Shown: positions 16,701-24,866 of the stretch, in pieces
Numbering within the stretch: the stretch's first letter is position 1
Layout of the letters: each line of letters begins with the position of its first letter
Assembly: GCF_037971845.1 (NCBI RefSeq)
Contig: NZ_CP150227.1
Span: 2,170,001 to 2,234,000, forward strand
Length of the DNA stretch: 64,000 nt
Direction: 5' to 3'
Source: Paenibacillus sp. FSL R5-0766
GTDB taxonomy: Bacteria > Bacillota > Bacilli > Paenibacillales > Paenibacillaceae
Notes under the pieces: generated by a model
What the model saw: the letters and a program-made list of their open reading frames with translations, nothing else
Told to the model about the DNA's origin: nothing
Database searches by the model: none
Program-made: the position numbers and the translations under genes

Positions 16701-17636
16701 CTAGTATTTAATATCGAGTGTATGACGAAGTCGTTTGATATCGCTTTTGGGAGGGAGACCATACATGCGGGCATACTCCCGGCTGAATTGAGACGGACTT
16801 TCATAGCCAACCTGGAACGCAGCGTTGGCGGCATCGGTTGAACCTGCTAGCAACATTCGCCGGGCTTCATGCAATCGAATTTGTTTCTGGAATTGCAAAG
16901 GGCTCATGGCAGTAATGGCTTTGAAATGATGATGTAATGAGGAAGAACTCATGTTGATCATGGCAGCAAGTTGCTCAATCCGAAGTGGCTTGGCGTAATC
17001 AGACTGGATGACTTCGATCACCTCGGCGATGTGCTGTGCATGACTGTCCTGAATAGCAAACTGCTTGATGGAATGTCCATGTTCATCCTGAATAATACGA
17101 TATAGAATTTCGCGGATAAACAGAGGGGCAAGGACGGGAATGTCTTCAGGTGTGTCCAGCAGCCGAACCAGTCGGATCATGGCTTCAAGAAGGGATGGTT
17201 TGGATGAGCTAACAAACAATCCTCTTTGTGTTGAATGGTCAGGTTTGGGTTGTGCAGAAGGCGTATCCTGAATCAGATCAAAAATCTGCCCTGAATCAAA
17301 ATCCAGTCGAATACATAGATAGGGATGTTCGGTTGTAGCCTGTACAACCTGCCCTGAAATAGGCAAGTTTACGGAAGCTACCAAATATTGTGACAGATCG
17401 TAGGTGTAACTCTCGCGGCCGAGTATAACTAATTTGGAGCCTTGGGCGACAATGCAAAGGGCAGGCTGATGAACGGAATATATGGGTTGTGAGATCTCGG
17501 AGGCACGGATTAAGGCAAGGGATGGGATTGCTGTTGGATGTATCCCGTCATTTGGGGTGAAATGCTCAATAAGTTGAGCCAATTGTTGCTGCTGCTCTGT
17601 GATGCCCGTATCCGCTTCATTTGTTTTGATAAGCAT
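16701..17636 (-). CDS. AraC-family transcriptional regulator
   Basis: This is a DNA-binding regulator of 311 residues. The N-terminal half is the AraC_N-type sensor domain ('SQPIYSVHQPALCIVAQGSK' lies in its core strand). The C-terminal AraC domain spans about 200-300, with 'RIEQLAAMINMSSSSLHHHF' and 'AAFQVGYESPSQFSREYARM' as the two HTH units. ATG 17636 follows AAGGGGG. It is divergent from the Atu4866-like/SDR pair starting at 17796, which is its most likely target, as AraC_N regulators are often encoded next to oxidoreductase genes they control. The inducer is unknown. Confidence 0.9.
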   Translation of the reverse strand: MLIKTNEADTGITEQQQQLAQLIEHFTPNDGIHPTAIPSLALIRASEISQPIYSVHQPALCIVAQGSKLVILGRESYTYDLSQYLVASVNLPISGQVVQATTEHPYLCIRLDFDSGQIFDLIQDTPSAQPKPDHSTQRGLFVSSSKPSLLEAMIRLVRLLDTPEDIPVLAPLFIREILYRIIQDEHGHSIKQFAIQDSHAQHIAEVIEVIQSDYAKPLRIEQLAAMINMSSSSLHHHFKAITAMSPLQFQKQIRLHEARRMLLAGSTDAANAAFQVGYESPSQFSREYARMYGLPPKSDIKRLRHTLDIKY

Positions 17637-17795
17637 GAATTGCAGCCCCCTTATAAATCACTATTACTATTATTTTAAAACGCGCTGGAGGAATAGGCAA
17701 GAATACTGCGGGATTTTTCTATCGTACAACGACTGATCCTCTACATAATGGAGATAAGCAACGGAATCTTTTGAAGCAGAGAGGAGTGAGAGACA

Positions 17796-18071
17796 ATGGA
17801 ACGTAATTCAATGGGCGACCCACAAGAACCAAAACACCCGTATGTGGGGATGTGGGTCACGAAGGATGGATATATCAGACACGAACTCCTTCCTTGCGGT
17901 AGATATGATGAAGCGAGAGGAGATCGGCAAAGTGCATATCAGGGTCGCTATGTTGTTCATGGGAAGCATATAGAATACGTGGATGATACGGGATTTACAG
18001 CGGATGGAGTCTTCAGGGACGGCGTTTTGTATCATGCAGGCATGGTGTTGTATAGAGAAAATGTACAATAA
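17796..18071 (+). CDS. Atu4866-like small protein
   Basis: This is a 91-residue soluble protein that I recognise as a member of the Atu4866 family from 'HPYVGMWVTKDGYIRHELLP', 'GRYDEARG' and 'EYVDDTGFTADGVFRDG'. The fold is a small beta-barrel; no enzymatic role is established. It begins after AGAGGAGTGAG and is followed after 24 bases by an SDR gene in the same direction. In many bacteria the family sits beside SDR enzymes and AraC or LysR regulators, and here all three are present. It may bind a small molecule for the neighbouring reductase; that is inference. Confidence 0.85.
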   Translation: MERNSMGDPQEPKHPYVGMWVTKDGYIRHELLPCGRYDEARGDRQSAYQGRYVVHGKHIEYVDDTGFTADGVFRDGVLYHAGMVLYRENVQ

Positions 18072-18095
18072 CAATCAAATAAGGAGCGATATAAT

Positions 18096-18833
18096 ATGTC
18101 CAATGTAAAAGGGAAAGTTGTTGTCATTACCGGTGCGAGTAGTGGAATTGGTGAGTCAACAGCTCGATTGCTTGCACAGCATGGAGCGCATGTAGTTATT
18201 GGAGCTAGACGTATGGAACGTTTGGCGGCGTTGGCCTCCTCCATTCGTTTGGAAGGCGGATCGGTGGAGTATCATTCACTGGATGTTACCAGATTGGAAG
18301 AGATGCAAACCATCGTTGACCTCGCTCAAACTCGCTATGGACGTGTCGATGTTATTTTAAATAACGCTGGAGTCATGCCGCTATCTCCCCTTGAATCGTT
18401 AAAAGTAGATGAGTGGAATCGCATGATAGATGTTAACATTCGTGGTGTTCTGCATGGCATTGCGGCTGGACTACCTGTTATGAAAAAGCAGGGTTTCGGC
18501 CAGTTTATTAATATCGCCTCTATTGGAGCCTATGCCGTGTCACCAACGGCAGCGGTGTATTGTGCAACCAAATACGCGGTCCGCGCCATATCGGAGGGGT
18601 TGCGACAGGAAGTAGGCGGAGATATCCGTGTAACCCTTGTATCACCGGGCGTGACGGAATCGGAACTCGCGGATACGATTTCTGATGAAGAAGCACGTGA
18701 TCTCATGAAAGAGTATCGGCGCATATCCATTCCCGCTTCGGCGATTGCGCAAAGTATCTTGTTTGCCATTAGCCAGCCGGCAGAGGTGGACGTAAATGAG
18801 ATTGTAGTGAGACCGACGGCAAGCATGGCTTAA
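18096..18833 (+). CDS. Short-chain dehydrogenase/reductase
   Basis: This is a classical SDR of 245 residues. The cofactor motif is 'VVVITGASSGIGESTARLLA', and 'ARRMERL' after the second strand suggests NADP(H). 'ILNNAGVMP' is present, and the catalytic triad is Ser in 'NIASIGAYAVSP' with Tyr and Lys in 'AVYCATKYAVRAI'. It resembles the B. subtilis YwfD-like and serine 3-dehydrogenase-like group. It begins after AAGGAGCGATATAAT and is probably co-transcribed with the Atu4866-like gene. The substrate is not evident. Confidence 0.92.
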   Translation: MSNVKGKVVVITGASSGIGESTARLLAQHGAHVVIGARRMERLAALASSIRLEGGSVEYHSLDVTRLEEMQTIVDLAQTRYGRVDVILNNAGVMPLSPLESLKVDEWNRMIDVNIRGVLHGIAAGLPVMKKQGFGQFINIASIGAYAVSPTAAVYCATKYAVRAISEGLRQEVGGDIRVTLVSPGVTESELADTISDEEARDLMKEYRRISIPASAIAQSILFAISQPAEVDVNEIVVRPTASMA

Positions 18834-18892
18834 GGTCTGATCCTCTTTTGGTATATAATAGGTTCAATTGATACGAAAAGAGGAATAGTGCA

Positions 18893-19795
18893 GTGACATT
18901 ACAACAACTAAAATATGTGATCGAAGTTGCCACGCGCGGTTCCATGAATGAAGCAGCCAAAAGGTTGTTTATCTCGCAACCCAGCCTTTCGAATGCCATT
19001 CGGGATCTGGAGCAGGAGTTGCGAATTACTATTTTTGAACGTACCAATAAGGGGATATCTCTGTCTAAAGAAGGCGTTGAGTTTCTGAGTTATGCACGTC
19101 AGGTGGTAGAACAAGCTGAATTGCTGGAGAATCGTTATCTGAACGCCAAGCCATCCCCGCAGCACTTCTCCGTATCGACGCAGCATTATGCGTTTGCGGT
19201 GAATGCCTTTGTTCGTCTGGTACAGCAGTATGGTCAGGATGAATACGAGCTGGCGCTTCGGGAGACCAAGACCTACGAGATTATTCAGGACGTGAAAAGC
19301 CTGCGTAGTGAAATTGGCATCCTGTATTTGAATGAGTTCAATGCCAAGGTGATTAACAAATTGTTAAAAGATGCGGGATTGGTTTTCACAAGTTTGTTCA
19401 CAGCCAAGCCCCATATCTTTATCAGTGTGAAGAACCCGCTGGCGAAGCAGGAGTCGGTTGCAATTGAGCAATTGCAGGATTATCCGTACTTGTCATTTGA
19501 CCAGGGAGAGTACAATTCATTTCACTTTTCCGAAGAGATCCTGAGTACGTTATCTCACCCAAAAAGCATACAGGTTAATGACCGCGCAACATTGTTTAAC
19601 CTGTTGATTGGTCTGAATGGTTATACGATCTCTACGGGTGTACTTAGCGCTGATCTGAACGGAAACGAGATCATTCCTGTACCGCTGGAATGTGAGGAAT
19701 CGATTAATGTAGGGTGGATAAGCCACAAGAGTACTTCCCTCTCTAATCTGGGTGTAGCATATGTCCAAGCTTTGCATGAGGCCATAGGGTCTTAG
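18893..19795 (+). CDS. LysR-family transcriptional regulator
   Basis: This is a regulator of 300 residues beginning with GTG after AGAGGAATAGTGCA. The N-terminal HTH is unmistakable ('MTLQQLKYVIEVATRGSMNE' and 'AAKRLFISQPSLSNAIRDLE'). The C-terminal domain has the periplasmic-binding-like co-inducer fold ('FSVSTQHYAFAVNAFVRLV', 'IGILYLNEFNAKV'). It resembles B. subtilis YtlI/CysL-like LysR proteins in length and opening, but the ligand cannot be inferred. A TATAAT (18854-18859) sits 34 bases before the start without a clear -35. It is the last gene before a terminator; the SDR pair upstream may be a target. Confidence 0.9.
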   Translation: MTLQQLKYVIEVATRGSMNEAAKRLFISQPSLSNAIRDLEQELRITIFERTNKGISLSKEGVEFLSYARQVVEQAELLENRYLNAKPSPQHFSVSTQHYAFAVNAFVRLVQQYGQDEYELALRETKTYEIIQDVKSLRSEIGILYLNEFNAKVINKLLKDAGLVFTSLFTAKPHIFISVKNPLAKQESVAIEQLQDYPYLSFDQGEYNSFHFSEEILSTLSHPKSIQVNDRATLFNLLIGLNGYTISTGVLSADLNGNEIIPVPLECEESINVGWISHKSTSLSNLGVAYVQALHEAIGS

Positions 19796-19814
19796 AAGTG
19801 TTAAATGATTCATC

Positions 19815-19852
19815 AAAAGGCCGTTTCCGGTTGAGTCGGAACGGTCTTTTTG
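19815..19852 (+). terminator. Intrinsic terminator after the LysR gene
   Basis: AAAAGGCCGTTTCCG pairs with CGGAACGGTCTTTT around a 7-base loop, with one bulge and one G-U pair, ending in five T. Confidence 0.88.
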
Positions 19853-19955
19853 TTGTACCACGATCTTTCAAGTATAGGGTGGTATGTTGTCATCCCGTGT
19901 AATAGAATGAAGGTATATGTCGAATGTGTGCAAGAGATCGAAGGGAGAACGGTGA

Positions 19956-20693
19956 GTGAGAGTTCTGTATCGGAATAAAAGTGAACAGCATGAGCTGACG
20001 GTATATGATACCAAAAAGCTTTATGGAGAGAAGGGCCAGTTTCGTGTATTAGAATTCTCCAACGCAGCTGTGCAGGGAGCCATGGATCTGGATGAGCCTA
20101 ATCGGATGGTGCTGGAGTATCCGAGAGCGATGGTGCATCTAATGGAACGGAATGATCCTGAGTTTGATACCGTATTTGTGGTGGGACATGGTATTGGCAC
20201 ATTGCCAACTTACTTGTCTGATCGTCAGGTAAAGGTGGCCGAGCTTGACGCAGAGGTCGTGGAGTTGAGCCAAACCTTATTTGGATATGAGGGAAGTCCT
20301 GTGCTCATTGGGGATGGTCGTGAATTATTAGGCCAGGAACCCGCTGCGACATATGATTATATTATTATTGATGCCTTTACGGCAACGGGTACACCGGAGC
20401 AGTTTATATCCAGTGATTTTTTTGCCATGGTCAAGGATAAGCTGGACTCGGACGGAGCTGTGATCCTTAATGTGTTCGGATGTGCGGGCAACGATCGGCT
20501 TGTCAATGCAATCTATACGACACTTCAGGCACAGTTTGCCTATACACGTGCATTTGCATTACCTACAGAAACAGCGGATGAAGTTCAAAATCGCATTTTA
20601 ATGGGTAGTCATCACCCGATCGAATTTCAGGTTCGTCAGATGGCAGGGTTTGTTGAACAAGAGCCAGAAGAAGGATATATCATTGTCGATTAG
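19956..20693 (+). CDS. Spermidine synthase-like (SpeE fold) protein
   Basis: This is a soluble protein of 245 residues with the Rossmann-like fold of spermidine synthases and related methyltransferases. The motif region is 'DTVFVVGHGIGTLPTYL', with 'VAELDAEVVELSQTLFG' supplying the acidic ribose-binding residue and 'YDYIIIDAFTATG' the fourth strand. The glycine-rich GGGDGG and the aspartate pair of true aminopropyltransferases are not conserved, so polyamine synthesis is doubtful. The GTG start (19956) follows AAGGGAG at 9-base spacing. It is a single gene. Confidence 0.7.
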   Translation: MRVLYRNKSEQHELTVYDTKKLYGEKGQFRVLEFSNAAVQGAMDLDEPNRMVLEYPRAMVHLMERNDPEFDTVFVVGHGIGTLPTYLSDRQVKVAELDAEVVELSQTLFGYEGSPVLIGDGRELLGQEPAATYDYIIIDAFTATGTPEQFISSDFFAMVKDKLDSDGAVILNVFGCAGNDRLVNAIYTTLQAQFAYTRAFALPTETADEVQNRILMGSHHPIEFQVRQMAGFVEQEPEEGYIIVD

Positions 20694-20761
20694 GGCGATC
20701 CTGAGCAGTGATTCTTCCAGGGAAAGTAAAATGTCATTAAATCGTCAATCTTACGATGTAA

Positions 20762-20800
20762 TTGTTAAGATTTCTCAAACTCTTTATTTGATCTTAACAA
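20762..20800. repeat. Perfect 10-bp inverted repeat upstream of the diguanylate cyclase
   Basis: TTGTTAAGAT (20762-20771) and ATCTTAACAA (20791-20800) are exact reverse complements separated by 19 bases, about two helical turns apart measured arm to arm. They end 57 bases before the start codon and just upstream of a TATAAGAT sequence that could be the -10 region. There is no T run, so this is more likely an operator than a terminator. Confidence 0.6.
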
Positions 20801-20857
20801 CTTTTGTATAAGATAGAAGGAATATGCCTTTTCATGAAAATCCGGGGGAAGTAAACG

Positions 20858-22474
20858 ATGATTGCACAGATCAAGAGATCTAGATTACGAAAAAAAATAA
20901 AGAACATCAAGAAGATCAGCCTCACGGCTTTACTCGGCGGGTTGGTCACTATTTCAGTTATAATGACATTGACCCTCATGGTCATCTCATCTTACACATC
21001 TCAGAAACAGTCACTCATTGATAACACCCTGTCCTTAAACTATGCAAGCGCTGTGCAAATGAGCCAAACGCTGGATTCACTTTTTTATTCCATGCAGGAG
21101 AGCTTGAAATATGCAGCCCAATATTTCCCGGATATGGATCACTCCAATACAAAAGAGTTGAATTCTACATTGGATTTGGTTCGCAATAGCAGTAATTTTT
21201 TCAATTCCGTTTCTTTGGTAGATAAAGCGGGAGTAGTCAGGTCTACCTCGCCTTACTCACAGGCTAGCGTAGGTCACCATGTTAGCTCCAATGCAGCAAA
21301 AGAAGCGGTTAGTTTGAGGACTTCGTATATCTCCGAAGCGTACCAGACACCCAGAACCAAACGCAGAATTGTATTTGTCAGTGAACCGATCTTTGATTTG
21401 GCAGGGGAGTACCAAGGAACGATTGGTGGAAATATCTTTTTACAGGAAAATAATATATTGAGTCTGTCTTTTGGCAGTCAGCTCAAGACAAGTAATGGTT
21501 CCTACTTTTTTATTGTGGATAAGAAGGGCACTTTGTTATTTCACCCAAACACCAACCGAATTGGTGAAAATGTCAGTAAAAATGAAGTGGTACAAAAGCT
21601 GTTAGTAAACGAGAAGGGTAAAGAACAATACAAAAACCTGGCAGGTGTAGATTCGCTTGCAGGTTATTACAAAGTTCCATCAACAGATTGGGGCGTCGTA
21701 ATCGTGTCTCCAACCCAAACGGTGTACGATCAGCTGAATCATCATATCCGTATGTTGTTGCTGTACACTTCAGTGCCTTTCCTGATCCTGACCCTTATTG
21801 TGGTTCGGGTTGCACGCAAGCTGGCCAGTCCTTTTGCTATGCTTGCTGATTTGGTGAATCAGGTCGATAAGGGAGAAGTGGATCTACCGGTGATGAAACC
21901 TCACTGGAATAGAGAGGCAGACCTTCTCACAAGAACAGTTGTTGGTGCATTGGCGAACTTTAGGAAACAGACAAACCAGCTTGTCTATGATGCCAGAACC
22001 GATGTTTTAACAGGCATGAACAATCGCAGAACCTTCGAAGAAGTCATCCAGGAATGGATTCAGGATGATGTGCCGTTCTCCATTATTGTTCTGGATATCG
22101 ACCGCTTCAAGTCCATTAATGATACATTCGGACATCATGCTGGGGATGAAGTATTAAAACACATTGCCAATATCATTCAATTGTCTGTTCGACCAGAAGA
22201 TGTCTGCGCCCGGTTTGGTGGAGAGGAATTTGTAGTCTTGTTAAGAAATTCCGAGTCTAACCTCGCTTTTGAGATTGCTGAACGTATCCGAATAACGGTC
22301 GAAGAAAGCATATTGCCTATAGATCGTTCCGTCACCATCTCGGCTGGAATTGCTGAATATCCGAAGCACTCCACAACATCGACAGAACTGTTTCACCTGG
22401 CGGACAATGCATTGTATCAAGCGAAAGAAGAGGGACGTAACCGTACGGTTACGATCCAATCGGTTATTAAATAA
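20858..22474 (+). CDS. Membrane diguanylate cyclase with extracellular Cache domain
   Basis: This is a 538-residue sensor enzyme making cyclic di-GMP from two GTP. A basic N-terminus (1-20) precedes transmembrane helix 1 (about 22-45). The extracellular part (about 46-290) has dCache features ('GSYFFIVDKKGTLLFHPN' and 'GYYKVPSTDWGVVIV'). Transmembrane helix 2 is near 295-315, followed by a HAMP-like linker. The GGDEF domain (about 375-535) starts with 'DARTDVLTGMNNRRTFEE'. The active site is 'RFGGEEF', and the inhibitory I-site RxxD is present as RPED exactly five residues upstream. The enzyme therefore looks active and product-inhibited. It is monocistronic. Confidence 0.94.
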   Translation: MIAQIKRSRLRKKIKNIKKISLTALLGGLVTISVIMTLTLMVISSYTSQKQSLIDNTLSLNYASAVQMSQTLDSLFYSMQESLKYAAQYFPDMDHSNTKELNSTLDLVRNSSNFFNSVSLVDKAGVVRSTSPYSQASVGHHVSSNAAKEAVSLRTSYISEAYQTPRTKRRIVFVSEPIFDLAGEYQGTIGGNIFLQENNILSLSFGSQLKTSNGSYFFIVDKKGTLLFHPNTNRIGENVSKNEVVQKLLVNEKGKEQYKNLAGVDSLAGYYKVPSTDWGVVIVSPTQTVYDQLNHHIRMLLLYTSVPFLILTLIVVRVARKLASPFAMLADLVNQVDKGEVDLPVMKPHWNREADLLTRTVVGALANFRKQTNQLVYDARTDVLTGMNNRRTFEEVIQEWIQDDVPFSIIVLDIDRFKSINDTFGHHAGDEVLKHIANIIQLSVRPEDVCARFGGEEFVVLLRNSESNLAFEIAERIRITVEESILPIDRSVTISAGIAEYPKHSTTSTELFHLADNALYQAKEEGRNRTVTIQSVIK

Positions 22475-22480
22475 GCAAGC

Positions 22481-22519
22481 AAAGAAGCTGTTCCCTAAAA
22501 ACTAGGGACAGCTTCTTTT
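22481..22519. terminator. Bidirectional intrinsic terminator
   Basis: AAAGAAGCTGT-T-CCCT pairs with AGGG-ACAGCTTCTTT. It lies between the converging diguanylate cyclase and HxlR genes and has T-rich ends on both strands. Confidence 0.88.
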
Positions 22520-22524
22520 GTGTA

Positions 22525-22887
22525 CTATACCTCTTGTGAGGATCTGGCCAGAACCTCATTTGTATACGTTTCTCCCCAATCTCGCATGCTGAAGATAATC
22601 GGCCTTAACGTTTCACCAAATGGTGTGAGGGAATACTCCACTTTAGGTGGGATCTGGGGGTATATTTCACGATGAACAATTCCGCTGCTTTCCAACTCTC
22701 GAAGTTGCAGGGTGAGCATACGCTGGGTGATGTCAGGAAACAATTTTCGGATCTCGTTAAATCTCAAAGGACCAGAGAATAAATGATACAGAATGGCACC
22801 TTTCCACTTGCCTCCGATCACACTAAGGGTAACTTCCACGGAACAGCCGTATGGCGCGGGACATAGCTTGGTTGCGTCCTTTTTCAT
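22525..22887 (-). CDS. HxlR-family transcriptional regulator
   Basis: This is a 120-residue winged-helix regulator. The family signature is clear: '[20 protein letters not shown]' then '[20 protein letters not shown]' and '[16 protein letters not shown]'. Two N-terminal cysteines (Cys9 and Cys15) could sense redox or electrophiles, as the conserved Cys6 does in B. subtilis YodB; this is inference. The start ATG follows GTGGAGGTG. HxlR regulators usually control an adjacent divergent gene, but the next gene here (Gfo/Idh/MocA) points the same way, and no divergent partner is present. Confidence 0.9.
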   Translation of the reverse strand: MKKDATKLCPAPYGCSVEVTLSVIGGKWKGAILYHLFSGPLRFNEIRKLFPDITQRMLTLQLRELESSGIVHREIYPQIPPKVEYSLTPFGETLRPIIFSMRDWGETYTNEVLARSSQEV

Positions 22888-22952
22888 TATAAGTACACCT
22901 CCACTTTACGGTGATTTTCTATAGTATCTATTTGGGTGGTTACATTACATAA

Positions 22953-22966
22953 AGTACGTATAGTAC
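22953..22966. promoter_or_regulatory. Candidate operator upstream of the HxlR gene
   Basis: AGTAC-GTAT-AGTAC is a short repeated element 66-80 bases upstream of the HxlR start codon, close to a TACTAT -10-like sequence on the minus strand (22921-22930 region). Autoregulation is common in this family. The match is suggestive only. Confidence 0.3.
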
Positions 22967-23045
22967 ATGAAAGAGCATATCACTTATGATGCAGATTATA
23001 AACCCTAACTCTAGGCGAAGGCAGATGTGCTGATGTCTATAATAT

Positions 23046-23072
23046 AAAAAAGAGCCCCGGTTTCAGGCTCTT
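23046..23072 (-). terminator. Intrinsic terminator of the Gfo/Idh/MocA gene
   Basis: AAGAGCC / GGCTCTT stem with a 9-base loop, followed on the minus strand by a run of T. Confidence 0.8.
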
Positions 23073-23110
23073 CTCTGGTTGTATAAGATATGATGATGAG
23101 CGTATATACG

Positions 23111-24103
23111 CTACTTCAGTGATGATAGAATGGAGTCACATAGAGCCATCGTTGCAATATTATCCCTGGCGCTGGAATGTGGGACGGTCTGATTCTGGCA
23201 ACACTCGATAAAGTGCACCATTTCACCAACAAACCCGCGTAGATAAAGGTCGCGATAAGCTCCTGACATGGGAGATCCGGAAGGTGTATATACGGTATCT
23301 TGCTCCTCGAGAGATTTCCAGGGAAGGTTGGTCGAGCTTCGGGATTGATGAACAGTAAGTGTGTGGATCTCTTCAGCTGACGCAAATCCGTTGTCGAAGG
23401 TGACGAGTACACTTTCACTCTCCCGTGACCAAGCATTCATGCCGGTAAAATAAGCGCTGCCTACTACGTTATTCTCAAATACAAGGGAAATGCTTTGATT
23501 AATGTGTTCCCCATCCTTCAGGGTTGTGCCTGTAACTCGCATTGCTTCTCCGAATAAGTAACGCATCAGATCGACCATATGAATGGCAGCGAGCTTCATG
23601 AACTGTTCCTCATCCTTGCAAAATGGGGTACTGTCTACAGCAAATTTCATCTGGAATGAACGTACCTTACCTAGCGAACCACTATCAATTAGCTCCTTCA
23701 GCTTCGTGTATATGGGGGCATAACGTTTCATAAAACCGACCATGAGTACGACGCCAGCCTGCTCGGCAGCTTCTGCTACAGTGGCGGCTTCCGCTACGTT
23801 CCATCCGAGTGGCTTATCCACGTATACATTCTTGCCAGCCCGAATGCATTCGAGAACAAGAGCGGTCTGATCTACAGGCTGGGCGACCACAACGACTCCG
23901 TCACAGATTTCCTGCTGTAACATAAGCTGAGCGTTATCATACGCTTTTCCGTTGCTGCCAAATTGCAGCAGAGCTGCTTCAGAGCGTTCCATACTGCGTG
24001 TGGCAATGGCCTGGATCTGCGCTCCAGCTTCAACAACAGAAGGGTAAATATTCGTGGATGCATGAAACCCGGCACCGATAAAGCACAGATGGGTTGTTTT
24101 CAA
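23111..24103 (-). CDS. Gfo/Idh/MocA-family oxidoreductase
   Basis: This is a predicted sugar or cyclitol dehydrogenase of 331 residues. The N-terminal NAD(P) fold is 'HLCFIGAGFHASTNIYPSV'. The family motif with the catalytic lysine is 'GKNVYVDKPLGWNVAEA'. The C-terminal alpha/beta domain includes 'AIHMVDLMRYLFGEA', which carries the usual histidine. The best start is the TTG at 24103, seven bases after AAGGAGAG. A reading from 24193 would add 30 residues, and the ATG at 24121 lacks a proper ribosome site. Substrate not evident. It stands alone, with tRNA-Leu divergent upstream. Confidence 0.88.
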   Translation of the reverse strand: MKTTHLCFIGAGFHASTNIYPSVVEAGAQIQAIATRSMERSEAALLQFGSNGKAYDNAQLMLQQEICDGVVVVAQPVDQTALVLECIRAGKNVYVDKPLGWNVAEAATVAEAAEQAGVVLMVGFMKRYAPIYTKLKELIDSGSLGKVRSFQMKFAVDSTPFCKDEEQFMKLAAIHMVDLMRYLFGEAMRVTGTTLKDGEHINQSISLVFENNVVGSAYFTGMNAWSRESESVLVTFDNGFASAEEIHTLTVHQSRSSTNLPWKSLEEQDTVYTPSGSPMSGAYRDLYLRGFVGEMVHFIECCQNQTVPHSSARDNIATMALCDSILSSLK

Positions 24104-24224
24104 AGTGGATCTCTCCTTCATTTTTGCATTCGTATGCATGATATATTTGTTTAATGCTACGATAGGGGGTTTGAAGTTGAGAAAAAAGGACATACGTCCT
24201 ATTCTTGAATGAATAAAAAAGAAG

Positions 24225-24253
24225 TTGCATTTTTATTTTGGAGCATGTATACT
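24225..24253 (+). promoter_or_regulatory. Sigma-A promoter of tRNA-Leu
   Basis: TTGCAT (24225-24230) and TATACT (24248-24253) are 17 bases apart, giving a start near 24260 and a leader of about 66 bases before the tRNA. Confidence 0.8.
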
Positions 24254-24325
24254 CTGAATTACGGTAAAACAAGGAATTGCTTCACCGGAACGCTTTTCAT
24301 CGATGGATGAGGAGATACATATTAT

Positions 24326-24410
<85 letters not shown>

Positions 24411-24416
24411 TCTAAC

Positions 24417-24473
24417 CAAAGAAAGGTTCGTGAGTTGCTCTAGGGCAATTCACGAACCTTTCTTTGTTTTTTT
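24417..24473 (+). terminator. Strong terminator after tRNA-Leu
   Basis: A 22-bp stem with a single G-U pair (24417-24438 with 24445-24466) and a 6-base loop is followed by seven T. Confidence 0.95.
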
Positions 24474-24522
24474 GGATCATTTGTGTGCAGCCTACATTTT
24501 GCTACCGGCATGCTTGCTGATG

Positions 24523-24708
24523 CTAATGTTGCCGCTGGCGCAGAATGACTGCCATGATGATCCCGGCAATGGCTCCTGCAATACCAAATAGCGTAACACT
24601 GGCAACCACTTCAACCGACTGGAGACGAAACAAAAAAGCGATACCGCTGCCAAAAGTGGTTCCGGCCAGAAATCCGAGCGAAATTCCTAATTCTTTCGTT
24701 AATTTCAT
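24523..24708 (-). CDS. Small two-helix membrane protein
   Basis: I do not recognise this 61-residue protein. It has two hydrophobic segments, 'GISLGFLAGTTFGSGIAFLF' (about 8-27) and 'VASVTLFGIAGAIAGIIMAV' (about 35-54), joined by a short polar turn, and ends in basic RQRQH. Small residues spaced through both helices suggest tight packing or oligomers. ATG 24708 follows AGGTGAAGC; a longer reading to 24747 lacks a ribosome site. It is transcribed towards the tRNA terminator. Confidence 0.6.
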   Translation of the reverse strand: MKLTKELGISLGFLAGTTFGSGIAFLFRLQSVEVVASVTLFGIAGAIAGIIMAVILRQRQH

Positions 24709-24866
24709 TGCTTCACCTACTTGGAAATGTGAGATGTGGATTTGCAAATATTGGGTACAGGCAGTAAAGTGTGATCAGGAAAATCATCACATTTTATTTC
24801 CTTTTTTATCTTGTGGTTTTAACCCGTTAATTATGCATGATATCTCATATGGGAGGGTAAGAGCGA

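Noticed and set aside
19956..20693. True spermidine synthase (speE)
   Set aside because: The GGGDGG motif and the paired aspartates of the active site are absent. Only the fold is similar.
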